From: Lujinxingiaceae bacterium
Lineage (GTDB): Bacteria > Myxococcota_A > Bradymonadia > Bradymonadales > Bradymonadaceae
Length of the DNA stretch: 64,000 nt
Assembly: GCA_013697635.1 (NCBI GenBank)
Contig: JACCWM010000201.1
Coordinates: 91,016 to 155,015 of the forward strand
Direction of reading: 5' to 3'
The notes under the pieces were generated by a model, which saw only the letters and a program-made list of their open reading frames with translations, did not search any database and was not told the DNA's origin. Made by a program: the position numbers and the translations under genes. This document shows, piece by piece, positions 47,260-56,058 of this stretch. Numbering within the stretch: the stretch's first letter is position 1; every line of letters begins with the position of its first letter.

Positions 47260-48861
47260 TCAAAACGTCAGGCTCGTGCCTGCGGAGATCGCCCAGAAAT
47301 CTTGGAGATCGTCGCCGCCGCGAGACGAGCCAACCTTGCGGGTAACCTCGACGCTGTAAAATTCACCGGGCACGAAGATGCCGCCCGAGGTGAAAAAGGA
47401 GAGCGACTGGTTGACGCTGTAGCTGAGTCGGGCGTTGAGCTCGGTGCCAAGCGTCTTGCCAAGTCGCGCCTGAGCTTCGAGATCGTCTTGCGAGCTGCCG
47501 GCGGGCAAGGCGTCGCCCAGCGTGCTTGCTCGCTCCAGATCGAGGTTGGTGTTGCCGGTGTCGACGTAGTGCCAGGCGCCAAGATCGAGTTTGAGCGTGT
47601 CGACCAGGCCAAAGCCCAGGCCAAAGTGCACCATCTGGGTGCCGGACTCGCGGCGACGATCGTGGGCCGCCTGGTGAACGCCGCCGCGGCCCAGATAGGC
47701 CGCCGGGCGCCAGCCGGCATAGCGGCCCATGTTCAGCCCGCCGGCATAGCTTCCCTTAAAGCCGACAAAGCCGTGCGAGAACATCAGGCCGTCGGCGCCG
47801 TAGCGTGGGCCATCGGCCTGAAAGAATTGAAGGGTGCTGTCGAGCAACAAGGAGTCGAAGAGAAAGTTGCCGACCAGAGCCGCACCAAAGGCGTTACCTT
47901 CGACGACGACGTCGTGGTAGCCAATGTTGGTGTCCTTGCGATCGATGCCGCCGGCGCGGGCGTACTCGCCGTAGCCGCCGACTTTGCTGGCTCCGAACTT
48001 GAAGAAGTAGCCCAGCCGTGTGCCGCCGATCCAGTTGAAGTCGTTGTCGGAGAAGTTGGCCAGCGTGCCGTTGTGTGTGCGATCGGAGCCAGTGCCGCCG
48101 GCGCCCACGCTCGAGTAGAATCCGAAGCCGCGAAGCTCCAGGCCGTCGAGCAAGCTCGTGTTCTCGTAGACGGCGCCAAAGCGCATGGTGTTGGTGTCGC
48201 CGCGCATGTTCTGCACGAGCTTTCGCTCGACGGTGGGCCAGTTGCCGATGTTGATGCTGTCGGGGCGCCCGGCGGCCGAGGCAATGTCGAGGCCCAGGAT
48301 GCGCACCTTGCCAGCGGGGCCGGGCAAGGTCGCCTCAAAAACCAGGCCATCGATCGCGTCGCTGAAGAAGTAGTCGCGCTCGGCGCCGCCGATTGAAAAC
48401 GGCAGCCGGCCAACGCGCACGTCGAACTTGAAGGCGTTGTTGTCGATGGCACGCCAGTTGACCGAGAGGTCGCTGACCAAAAAGAAGCCGCCGACCAGAT
48501 CTCCACCCCCGAGCTGATTGCTGCCCCAGAGCCCGGAGTGGCTTCCGGCAAAGCGAAAGGTCACCTCGTCGGCAAGCTTGTAGCTGAGCTTGCTGCCCAG
48601 GCGTGTCAGACCAAAAGTGTGGCGATCGTCGGTCTCGCGGCGCTCTTGATCACCGCGGCTCTCGTCGAGGGCGCGAAAGCTCGCGTTGTCCGAGGAGTGT
48701 GCCTCGGCGTCGAGGCGCACCTCCCAGGTGAAGTCGCGCTCGGCCGCGGCGAGGGTCGCCTCCGAGACCAGGGGAGCAACGTCTTCGGCAAGCGCCGAGA
48801 CGGGCAGAGCGACGGCCAGAGCCAGGGTCGCAAGACTAAATACCAACGGCTTTTGATTCAT
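47260..48861 (-). CDS. Outer-membrane beta-barrel (porin-like) protein
   Basis: This protein has 533 residues from ATG 48861, whose product starts with a clean signal peptide (MNQKPLVFSLATLALAVALP, cleavage after ALA). An in-frame ATG at 48933 overlaps the upstream stop (ATGA) and would add 24 residues. The mature protein is a succession of amphipathic beta-strands ending in aromatic residues (HTFGLTRLGSKLSYKL, FRFAGSHSGLW, GYFFKFGASKVGGYGEYA). It terminates in AGTSLTF with the C-terminal Phe typical of barrels inserted by the BAM machinery. It probably forms a pore or channel for the lipoproteins encoded around it. Confidence 0.8.
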   Translation of the reverse strand: MNQKPLVFSLATLALAVALPVSALAEDVAPLVSEATLAAAERDFTWEVRLDAEAHSSDNASFRALDESRGDQERRETDDRHTFGLTRLGSKLSYKLADEVTFRFAGSHSGLWGSNQLGGGDLVGGFFLVSDLSVNWRAIDNNAFKFDVRVGRLPFSIGGAERDYFFSDAIDGLVFEATLPGPAGKVRILGLDIASAAGRPDSINIGNWPTVERKLVQNMRGDTNTMRFGAVYENTSLLDGLELRGFGFYSSVGAGGTGSDRTHNGTLANFSDNDFNWIGGTRLGYFFKFGASKVGGYGEYARAGGIDRKDTNIGYHDVVVEGNAFGAALVGNFLFDSLLLDSTLQFFQADGPRYGADGLMFSHGFVGFKGSYAGGLNMGRYAGWRPAAYLGRGGVHQAAHDRRRESGTQMVHFGLGFGLVDTLKLDLGAWHYVDTGNTNLDLERASTLGDALPAGSSQDDLEAQARLGKTLGTELNARLSYSVNQSLSFFTSGGIFVPGEFYSVEVTRKVGSSRGGDDLQDFWAISAGTSLTF

Positions 48862-48929
48862 GACTCGAGCATCCTCATGTGCATGCTTGCGGTCGGGCAC
48901 GATCGTGACCGGGTGATGTTTATGAACAT

Positions 48930-49847
48930 TCATGGTGTAACGAGCTCCATCTGGCCAAGACTGGCCACGAGAATGCGCAGCCCAAACGAGTTGAGCACGG
49001 GCCCGGTCACCTCCAGGATATCACCCGCTTTGGGTGAGACGCCGCGGGTGCCAAGCTCTCGGTCGATCGAGACCAGCCACTCGATGCCCGGAGCGTCCAG
49101 AGACTGAATCTTCATTTCATTGAAGTTTTGATTGGTCGCCTCGCCTATCACGCGACCACGCACGCGAAAAACCTGGCCGGAGTCGGCCGCCACGAAATTG
49201 CGCGTGAGGCGCTGGTAGTAGATCGGCTCGCGGCTGGCGCTGCTCGTCAAGATCTCTTCCTGGTCGTAAACGAGCACCGCGCGGGTATCGAAGTACTTGA
49301 GCACGCCGCGCACGCGAAGCCGGACGCGATCGCCGTAGTCGAACTCGGCGATGCGCGAATCCCGCAGCACGAGGATGCCGCCTGTCGCGTCCTGCAAAAC
49401 GTAGGAGCCGTAGTAGCGCTCGTCGCTGCCGCAGACCGCGATCTTTTGAAAATAGCGCGGGTGCAAGGTGACCGTGCCCTCGATGGTCATCGGCAAGCTG
49501 GCGAGGTTTTGCGGTGCCGTGACACCGGCCGGACGGCCTGGATCGCAGTCGCCCGAGTAGGGATAGGGATCGTCTTTTCCCAGGCCGTACCAGACGAACT
49601 CTTGGGCCGGAAAGACACCGAGCAGCGAGCTGATCGAGCTGACGCCGGTGGCCGTATTGGCCGCATAAGGCGTGTCGGTGAAGGTTATGGGCTCGGTGAC
49701 GCCGACGTAACTTCCCTGATCATAGTGGACTGTGGGATCGACGCCGAACTTCTGCTCGGCGCAAGCCACCAGCACGATAGCCAGGCCCAGGATGCAAAAA
49801 AGAGGGCTTCGAACATCTGCCCTTCCATGAGGTAATGCGCAAGTCAT
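48930..49847 (-). CDS. OB-fold lipoprotein
   Basis: This 305-residue protein has a signal sequence (LFCILGLAIVLVAC) with lipobox LVAC after a somewhat long polar N-terminus; ATG 49847 is the only ATG and lacks a good ribosome site. Two OB-fold-like units follow. The first has TIEGTVTLHPRYF, YVLQDATGGILVLRDSR and GDRVRLRVRGVLKYF. The second has FRVRGRVIGE, MKIQSLDAPGI and GDILEVTGPVLNSFGLRI. Such units occur in secreted nucleases (YhcR-type OB domains). It heads the exported-protein operon and overlaps the longer start of the barrel gene by four bases. Confidence 0.75.
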   Translation of the reverse strand: MTCALPHGRADVRSPLFCILGLAIVLVACAEQKFGVDPTVHYDQGSYVGVTEPITFTDTPYAANTATGVSSISSLLGVFPAQEFVWYGLGKDDPYPYSGDCDPGRPAGVTAPQNLASLPMTIEGTVTLHPRYFQKIAVCGSDERYYGSYVLQDATGGILVLRDSRIAEFDYGDRVRLRVRGVLKYFDTRAVLVYDQEEILTSSASREPIYYQRLTRNFVAADSGQVFRVRGRVIGEATNQNFNEMKIQSLDAPGIEWLVSIDRELGTRGVSPKAGDILEVTGPVLNSFGLRILVASLGQMELVTP

Positions 49848-49923
49848 TGACTAACTGCCTCAACTGTAGCCGCGTGGCGGGAAATACGATCCGGCTGTGA
49901 TCTACTACGTTTTGGCCGGAAAC

Positions 49924-49960
49924 AAAAGAGCCGATCGCCCGTTGGGCGATCGGCTCTTTT
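49924..49960. terminator. Bidirectional intrinsic terminator
   Basis: A 17-bp perfect stem (AAAAGAGCCGATCGCCC paired with GGGCGATCGGCTCTTTT) has a GTT loop. It ends the lipoprotein gene at 49972-50919. Confidence 0.92.
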
Positions 49961-49971
49961 ATCTCGACGGC

Positions 49972-50919
49972 TCAGTCGTCAAAGGTGCGAGGATCGTGGA
50001 GCCAGCTAAAATTGATCGTGTCGAGCTGCGCGCTCGGGTTCGAATTGCCCGGAGCCATCGGCCCAGGAAACGAGGAGTTCGGCCCTAAGTAGGTGATGCA
50101 CTCGCCGGTGCGCAAATGTTGCGAAGCGCTGCGCATGATCACGGTCTTGTCACCATGTTTGATGGCGTAGCACTTGCTCGAGCCGCCGCAAGCTGTGGGG
50201 TCGGCGCCAACGACGCCGCTCACGCGCACATTCTTGCCGTAGTGCGCCATGGTGACGTCCTTACCGGTCAGTTCGGCGTAGGGCACCGGCTGGTCCACGG
50301 CGTCGATCGTGAAGCCCTCAATCTCGGTGATCTGGGGATGGCCGCTGAAAAGCTTGATCGCCTTGACGTCGAAGCTGACCTTCTGGCCGACCTTAACGTT
50401 AACGGGCAGCTCAGCTGTCATAAAGAGCTGGATCGCCACATCGGAGTCCTGAACCCAGAACTGGCGGTTAGCGCGCTTCTCCGTGTTCGTGACGTAGCTC
50501 GTCGCGATGACGGTCGCGCCGCTGACCGGCATGGCCGTCTCGAAGCGCTGTCCGTCATACGAACATTTCAACGGCTCCCCGGTGCAAATGAACAGCTCGG
50601 GGCAGTTTTCGTTGGTTGCGCAGTTCGAGGTGTTGTTGGGAACGATAACAAAAGCGTCCCAAATGGCCTTAAGGCCGGCCGACTCAGTCAGCGCATCGGT
50701 CGTCCAGCTGCCGCCGTCGTGCGGGCCGGCGCCGCCAATCTGACCAAAGAAGGTCGCGTTGAGCGTGCAGTCCGGGCTGGTGTTGTTGGTGTTGTTGGTG
50801 TTGTTGGTGTTGTTCTTCTCCTTGGGATCATCTCCGCCACATCCAAAACCAAGCGCGCCAGCCACGAGCACAGCGAGCGCCGCGTGCCCCAAAAATCCTG
50901 CCTCAAATCGCATTCCCAT
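49972..50919 (-). CDS. Asn-linker lipoprotein with OB-fold-like domains
   Basis: This lipoprotein has about 315 residues. ATG 50919 is chosen because GGAG lies seven bases upstream; the ATG at 50925 is too close to it. The signal (ALAVLVAGALGFGC) leads to GGDDPKEKNNTNNTNN, an Asn tether. The mature domain has Cys pairs and OB-like strands: SGATVIATSYV, FWVQDSDVAIQLF, VGQKVSFDVKAIKLFSG, NVRVSGVVGADPTACGG. It resembles the OB lipoprotein encoded next (49847-48930), though a terminator separates them. It is probably a surface-binding component of the same set. Confidence 0.78.
   Translation of the reverse strand: MGMRFEAGFLGHAALAVLVAGALGFGCGGDDPKEKNNTNNTNNTNNTSPDCTLNATFFGQIGGAGPHDGGSWTTDALTESAGLKAIWDAFVIVPNNTSNCATNENCPELFICTGEPLKCSYDGQRFETAMPVSGATVIATSYVTNTEKRANRQFWVQDSDVAIQLFMTAELPVNVKVGQKVSFDVKAIKLFSGHPQITEIEGFTIDAVDQPVPYAELTGKDVTMAHYGKNVRVSGVVGADPTACGGSSKCYAIKHGDKTVIMRSASQHLRTGECITYLGPNSSFPGPMAPGNSNPSAQLDTINFSWLHDPRTFDD
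50780..50815. repeat. Nine-bp tandem repeat coding Asn linker
   Basis: About four near-perfect gttgttggt units encode the NNTNNTNN tether of the minus-strand lipoprotein. This is the same design as at 316-362 and 1008-1080. Confidence 0.75.
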
Positions 50920-51119
50920 CGTCATTCTCCATCGTCGATTGCAAAAAATGCGGCGCGAAGCCAGACCACGCGCGCGAACCAGTGTGTTGGCCCCCTTGTA
51001 CGCCGCCTCCAACACCGCCGTCAACTCACCCAGGCTGGCGAGCCTTTCATGCGGTTTTGCGCCACGCGAGAGCTGTGTTAGCTTTTACAGGTTCCGCTTT
51101 TCAGTTGTAGGGAGAACAC

Positions 51120-51974
51120 GTGGCCCACCGCATCAAGGAGCGTGCTATGAAGACTCGTCTTGTCACCCAGTCGGAGTTCTCCGGCTTCAATCAATTTGGC
51201 CCCTCGCACATGAATTGGGCTGGGCGCAACTCGCTCGCGGCCCATGTTGTCAAGGGCCTCGAGGATTCGCCAAGCGCCAGCGCGCTTCGCGCCTTTGGCG
51301 CTCGCGTCGACGAGCACAGCCTGCTGCGCTTGCAAATCCACAGCTACGAGCTCCAGCCCACCAACGCGCTGCTCGTCGCCGCCGATCGCAAGGTCGACGT
51401 CACCTACTCACGCTTTGTCGGTCGCATCGAAGACGAGCCCACCCTCTTTGGCGCGGCATCTTTGCGCGGCCAGGCCGCCCAGCGCCTGCTCGACGGCCCC
51501 CTGTCGATGCCCGTAGCCTCGGTGACCAACGTCGAGCGCATCGAAGAGGCCATGCTGCTCCAGTCCATCTTGGCCGAAATCAATGCCGGCCACTTGGCCG
51601 ACATCGAAACCCTCGGCTTCAATGTCCACTACCAGCTGCTCATCGACGACACCGCCGAGTTCATTCGCCAGATGACCTACGATGCGAGCCTCAAGAGCTT
51701 GCCCACGCGCTCCGAGCTCGAGGAGCGGCGCAAGCATCTGCAGGCGCTGATGCTCGGCTGCATCTACCGCATCCAGGGCCTGTGCCCCGACCCCACCGAC
51801 GAGCACCTCGAGCTGCGCACTGCCCTGCTCGGCCCCTTCGCGATCCAAAACGATCGCATCACGGCCTACCACCGCAACAACCGAAAGCGCGGCCGGCCCA
51901 AGGCCCTGGCGCCCGAGATCGACCCCGCCACCGGCGAGTTTGCCGACGACCTCGATGAACCCGCCCCCGGTTGA
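51120..51974 (+). CDS. Protein of unknown function
   Basis: This 284-residue protein starts with GTG at 51120, with AGGGAG seven bases upstream. There is no signal peptide or membrane segment, so it is probably cytoplasmic. Visible pieces are RLVTQSEFSGFNQFGPSHMN, a hydrophobic beta-strand region around FNVHYQLLIDD, a basic helix ELEERRKHLQALMLG and a basic tail RNNRKRGRPKAL that could contact nucleic acid (AT-hook-like GRPK; weak). It is a single gene, followed immediately by an in-frame 42-bp repeat array beyond its TGA. I do not recognise the family. Confidence 0.7.
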   Translation: MAHRIKERAMKTRLVTQSEFSGFNQFGPSHMNWAGRNSLAAHVVKGLEDSPSASALRAFGARVDEHSLLRLQIHSYELQPTNALLVAADRKVDVTYSRFVGRIEDEPTLFGAASLRGQAAQRLLDGPLSMPVASVTNVERIEEAMLLQSILAEINAGHLADIETLGFNVHYQLLIDDTAEFIRQMTYDASLKSLPTRSELEERRKHLQALMLGCIYRIQGLCPDPTDEHLELRTALLGPFAIQNDRITAYHRNNRKRGRPKALAPEIDPATGEFADDLDEPAPG

Positions 51975-52226
51975 TCGCCCCGAGGCCGCCAGCTCCAAGA
52001 ATCTGGCCCAATCCAGCCCCGGCTCGCCGGGCGCACCAAAAAAATGGATTGGAGCACGTGCCCCGAGGCCACCAGCGTCGACACACGTGCTCCAACCCAC
52101 TTTTTTGTAAATGCTAATTTAAAAACAGGTGCTCCAACCCACCTGCCCGGCGCTGCCAGCGTCGCCAGATCTGCGCCAACCCGCATTCTTGCCGCGGCCG
52201 GGCGCAACACGCCAGCTCCAACCCAC
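51975..52226. repeat. Degenerate 42-bp tandem repeat, six units
   Basis: The motif gctccaacccac recurs with its last base at 52100, 52142, 52184 (variant) and 52226, an exact 42-base step. The segment gccccgaggcc-ccagc occurs at the same register in units ending 52016 and 52100. On the plus strand, in the frame of the preceding gene, the units read as 14-residue repeats with an APTH core. Confidence 0.85.
52045..52099. terminator. Bidirectional terminator inside the 42-bp array
   Basis: TGGATTGGAGCACGTG (52045-52060) pairs with 52084-52099 over 16 positions with one mismatch and a 23-nt loop. A7 precedes it (52038-52044) and T6 follows it (52101-52106). It can end both the gene at 51120 and ppc. 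Confidence 0.8.
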
Positions 52227-52249
52227 AATCCCGGCGCCAGCGAGCGCGC

Positions 52250-54925
52250 TCATCCGGTATTGCGCATGCCGGCGGCCACGCCGTTGATCGTGATCAGCAG
52301 CGCATCACGCAGCCTGTCGCTGTCGGGCGACTCCTCGCGCACGCGGCGCAAGAGCTCGACTTGCAAGACGTTGATCGGGTCGACATAGGGGTTTCGCACG
52401 TCGATCGAGCGGCGCAAGACTTGATTGCGCTCGAGCAGGCTGTCGCGCTCGACGAGCTCGAGCACGGTCTTGACGGTGACCTCGTAGCGCTCGCGCAGCT
52501 CCGTGCCCAATCCCTGCAGCTCGCGGGGCACGAGCACCTCGTCGTAGAGCGCGGCGATGCGCATGTCGGCCTTGGCGAGCACCATCTCAATCAGATCGAT
52601 GGTCGACTGAAAAAACGGCCACTCGCGGTACATCGCGCGCAGATCGTCGATGCGCCCGCGCTCGGCCATCTGCTCGAGCGCCTCGCCAGTGCCCAGCCAG
52701 GCCGGCAGCAGGTGGCGCGTCTGGGTCCAGGCAAAGATCCAGGGAATGGCGCGCAGCGACTCGACGCCGCCGCCGCTCTTTCGCCGGGCCGGCCGGCTGC
52801 CAATATTCAAGTCGCTGAGCTCGACCTCGGGCGTCGCCGCACGAAAATAGGGCACGAAACGCTCGTCGACGCGCACCACGCCCCGATAGGCCGAGCAGGC
52901 CACGTCGGCCAGCTCCTGCATCAGCTCGCGCCACTGGGGCTGCGGGCTGGCCGGCGGGCTCAGCGTCGCCTGCAAGGTGGCCGTGGTGTAGAGCTCGAGC
53001 GTGCGAAGCGCGATGCCCGGCATGCCGAACTTGGCCTGAATCATCTCGCCCTGCTCGGTGACACGCAGCGTGCCGTCAACCGAGCCCGGCGGCTGCGACA
53101 AGATCGCCAGATAGGTCGGCCCACCGCCGCGGCCCACCGAGCCGCCCCGGCCATGAAACAGGGTCACGCGCACGTCGAGCGCATGACAGACCGCCACGAT
53201 CTCCTCCTGGGCGCGGTAGAGCTCCCAGGCCGCCGCCAGGCGCCCGGCGTCCTTGGCCGAGTCCGAGTAGCCGATCATCACCTCCTGGCGCCCGCCGACC
53301 AGATGGTCGCGGTACCAGCCAATGCCCAGAAGCGAGCGCAAAACGCTGCCGGCGTTCTTCAAGTCCTCGGCCGTCTCGAACAGCGGCACCACCCGAAGCT
53401 GGCCGACAATACCTGCCTCTTTTTTGAGCAACTCGACGGCGAGCACATCGGAGGCGCTCGCGGCCATCGAGATCACGTAGGCGCCAAGCGAGGCCTCCCC
53501 AAGCTTTGCCGCCACCCGAAAGGTCTCGAGCACGTCCATGACCTGCTCGCTACCCTTGAAGTCGTGTGGAATCAGCGGGCGGCGCCCCTCAAGCTCGCGC
53601 ACCAGGAATGCGACGCGCTCGGGCTCACTCCACGCCGCATACGAGCCCATGCCCAGATAGCGCGTGACGGCGTCGAGCGCCTCACTATGGCGCGGCGCCT
53701 CCTGGCGCAAGTCGAGGCGCACAAAACCCAGCCCAAAGCAGGCCAGCCGGCGCAACACGTCGAGCAGACGCCCATCGGCCAGGCGCGCGAGGCCCGTCTC
53801 GCGAAGCGAGCGATCGCACAGCTCGAGCACGTCGCAGAGCTCGTCGGTGCTCGTATAAATCGCGTCCGCAGACACCGCGCGCCCGCCAAGCAGGGCCTCG
53901 ATGTGCTCGCGCGTTGCACCAAGGCGCTCGCGCACCCCGCGCAAGAGCACCCGGTAGGGCTCGCGCACCGGGCCGACCGCCTCGCGCAGCTCCTCGCTGC
54001 ACACCACCACGCTCAGCTCGTTTCTCAGCGCGTCGATCTCCTGGTAGAACAGCTCGGCCGCCATCCAGCGCGACATCAGCACCACCTCGCGCGTGACCGC
54101 CGGCGTGACGTTGGGGTTGCCGTCGCGATCGCCGCCCATCCACGAGCCAAAACGAATCGGCGCCGCCGGATGGGGCAGCGCGCGCCCGGTGTGCTTGACA
54201 AGCGCCTGATCGACGTCGCGCAAGAAGCGCGGCACGGCATCCCAGACCACGCTCTCGAGCACGACCAGCCCGCCGCGCGCCTCCTCGATAGGGGTTGGGC
54301 GCGTGCGCCGCAGCTCGTCGGTGTGCCAGGCCGAGGCGATCTCGCCGCACAGCTCCTCGATGCTCTGCTGGCGCTCGGCTGGCGTCAGATCCGGCCGGTC
54401 GCGCTGGCCTAAAAGCTGCTCGATGCGGTTGTATTTTTGCTGCAGCGTGCGCCGCATCACCTCGGTGGGATGGGCCGTAAAGACCAGCTCGACTTGCTGA
54501 TTGCACACGGCCTCAAAGAGCGCGTCGGCCTCGACGCCCTGGGCGCGAAGCCGCCCAAACGACTCGTCACAGGAGCCGCGCTGGGCCGTGGCGTGCGGAT
54601 CGCGCTGATACTGACGGCGCCGGCGCACCCGGTGGTGCTGCTCGGCGATGTTGGCCAGCGTCAAAAACTGCGCAAAGGCGCGCGCCACCTGCACGGCCTC
54701 TTCATCGGGCAGGCTCGCCAGCACGGCGCGAAGCTCATGGAAATCCTCGCCCTGCTTTCGGTGGGCCTGCTTGCTCAAGATGCGCACGCGCTCGACCACC
54801 GCAAACAGCGCCTCGCCGACCTGCTCTTTGAGCGTCTCGCCAAGCAACGAACCGAGCAGGCGCACGTCGTCGCGCAGGTCCACGTGCGGATCGATCACTT
54901 TGTCCGTCTTCATTGGCTTTGCCAT
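52250..54925 (-). CDS. ppc: Phosphoenolpyruvate carboxylase
   Basis: This 891-residue cytoplasmic enzyme makes oxaloacetate from PEP and bicarbonate to refill the TCA cycle. Diagnostic motifs are present: the catalytic His in VFTAHPTEVMRRTL, GSWMGGDRDGNPNVT, the Gly-rich loop FHGRGGSVGRGGGPTYLAIL and the C-terminal GMRNTG. The length is normal for the family. ATG 54925 has a poor ribosome site, but it lies 12 bp behind a persulfide dioxygenase gene on the same strand, so translation may benefit from coupling. The 3' end runs into the 42-bp repeat array. Confidence 0.96.
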   Translation of the reverse strand: MAKPMKTDKVIDPHVDLRDDVRLLGSLLGETLKEQVGEALFAVVERVRILSKQAHRKQGEDFHELRAVLASLPDEEAVQVARAFAQFLTLANIAEQHHRVRRRRQYQRDPHATAQRGSCDESFGRLRAQGVEADALFEAVCNQQVELVFTAHPTEVMRRTLQQKYNRIEQLLGQRDRPDLTPAERQQSIEELCGEIASAWHTDELRRTRPTPIEEARGGLVVLESVVWDAVPRFLRDVDQALVKHTGRALPHPAAPIRFGSWMGGDRDGNPNVTPAVTREVVLMSRWMAAELFYQEIDALRNELSVVVCSEELREAVGPVREPYRVLLRGVRERLGATREHIEALLGGRAVSADAIYTSTDELCDVLELCDRSLRETGLARLADGRLLDVLRRLACFGLGFVRLDLRQEAPRHSEALDAVTRYLGMGSYAAWSEPERVAFLVRELEGRRPLIPHDFKGSEQVMDVLETFRVAAKLGEASLGAYVISMAASASDVLAVELLKKEAGIVGQLRVVPLFETAEDLKNAGSVLRSLLGIGWYRDHLVGGRQEVMIGYSDSAKDAGRLAAAWELYRAQEEIVAVCHALDVRVTLFHGRGGSVGRGGGPTYLAILSQPPGSVDGTLRVTEQGEMIQAKFGMPGIALRTLELYTTATLQATLSPPASPQPQWRELMQELADVACSAYRGVVRVDERFVPYFRAATPEVELSDLNIGSRPARRKSGGGVESLRAIPWIFAWTQTRHLLPAWLGTGEALEQMAERGRIDDLRAMYREWPFFQSTIDLIEMVLAKADMRIAALYDEVLVPRELQGLGTELRERYEVTVKTVLELVERDSLLERNQVLRRSIDVRNPYVDPINVLQVELLRRVREESPDSDRLRDALLITINGVAAGMRNTG

Positions 54926-54937
54926 GTAATAGTGTTT

Positions 54938-55966
54938 TTAGCGCTCGACCTCACCGCCGGCCTTGATCCAGGCAGCGAGCCCACCGACGAGGTGGCGAAG
55001 CCCCAAGACGCCGCCTTCACGCAGCCGCTCCAGCGCCATCGCCGAGCGCTCTCCGAAGGCACAGTACAATACGGTTGCCCCCGGCGCTGTCAACAAGCTC
55101 GCGCGAAGCGCACCGCCCGCGCCCATCACCTCTTCGAGGCGCGTGTAGGGCAGATGCACCGATCCGGGCAGATAACCGTCACGCGCGCGCTCGCCAGGCT
55201 CGCGCAGATCGACAAAAACTAGCCCCTCGCTCGCCACGGCGTCCTCGGCGCGCAGCATCTCCTGGGCTGCGACCCACTGGGACTGGGCCAGCCCGATCGA
55301 GCGATTGGCCGGCACGGCCACGTCCATCATTTTGGGGTTGGGCAACTTGAGGTTATCCATGATCGCGGCGTACTCGGCCGCCGAGGCGACCTGCAGGCGA
55401 GGGTTTCGCGCCCGCTCACTGGCGATGGTCGAGACCGTGTTGCCGCGGTAGTCGTGCGCCGGAAACACCAGCGTCTCGTCTTTTAGCCTGAGTAATTTAT
55501 TGAAAATCGAGTCATAGGCCGCCAGCGGATCGCCGTTTTGAAAGTCCGTGCGCCCGGTGCCCTCGATCAAGAGCGTATCGCCGGTAAAGACCCGGTCGGC
55601 CATCACAAAGCTGTACGAATCATCGGTGTGACCCGGCGTATACAAGACGTCGAGCTTGAGCCCGTCAACGCCAATCACGTCGCCCTCGCGAACGCGCATC
55701 GAGACCACGTCCGCCCCACTTTGCTCGCCCATCACCGTAATGCAGCGCGTGTGATCGCGAAGCGCGCCCAGGCCCGTCACATGGTCGGCGTGTATGTGGG
55801 TGTCGATCGCCTTGACCAGGCGCAGATTCAAGCGCTCGAACAGGCTCAGATAGGTCTGGACCTGCTCGAAGACCGGGTCGATGATGATCGCCTCGGCGCC
55901 TGCGCGCCGGGCGATGACGTAGGTAAACGTGCTGGAGAGAGGATCAAAGAGCTGCTGGAAGATCAT
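54938..55966 (-). CDS. Persulfide dioxygenase-rhodanese fusion (PRF)
   Basis: The protein has 342 residues. Residues 1-240 are an ETHE1-like metallo-beta-lactamase-fold dioxygenase with THIHADHVTG (His57, His59, Asp61, His62), His113, Asp130 and His171. Residues 245-342 are a rhodanese domain with active Cys302 (LYCAFGERS). The first oxidises glutathione persulfide to sulfite, and the second transfers sulfane sulfur to form thiosulfate or the reverse. Fusions of this kind are known in bacteria. GGAG lies eight bases upstream of ATG 55966. It precedes ppc by 12 bp, an unusual partner. Confidence 0.93.
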   Translation of the reverse strand: MIFQQLFDPLSSTFTYVIARRAGAEAIIIDPVFEQVQTYLSLFERLNLRLVKAIDTHIHADHVTGLGALRDHTRCITVMGEQSGADVVSMRVREGDVIGVDGLKLDVLYTPGHTDDSYSFVMADRVFTGDTLLIEGTGRTDFQNGDPLAAYDSIFNKLLRLKDETLVFPAHDYRGNTVSTIASERARNPRLQVASAAEYAAIMDNLKLPNPKMMDVAVPANRSIGLAQSQWVAAQEMLRAEDAVASEGLVFVDLREPGERARDGYLPGSVHLPYTRLEEVMGAGGALRASLLTAPGATVLYCAFGERSAMALERLREGGVLGLRHLVGGLAAWIKAGGEVER

Positions 55967-56058
55967 CGCAAACGCTCCAGGTATCAGGCCATTGCAAACG
56001 TCTTGGCGAGCGACACTCTACACCGGCCCCAATCGGCACCGCAAGCCAGCGCCCTGCC

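Noticed and set aside
49897..50088. Small plus-strand open frame of 63 codons
   Set aside because: It runs through the strong terminator at 49924-49960 and the end of the opposite lipoprotein gene; no ribosome site or homology-like sequence.
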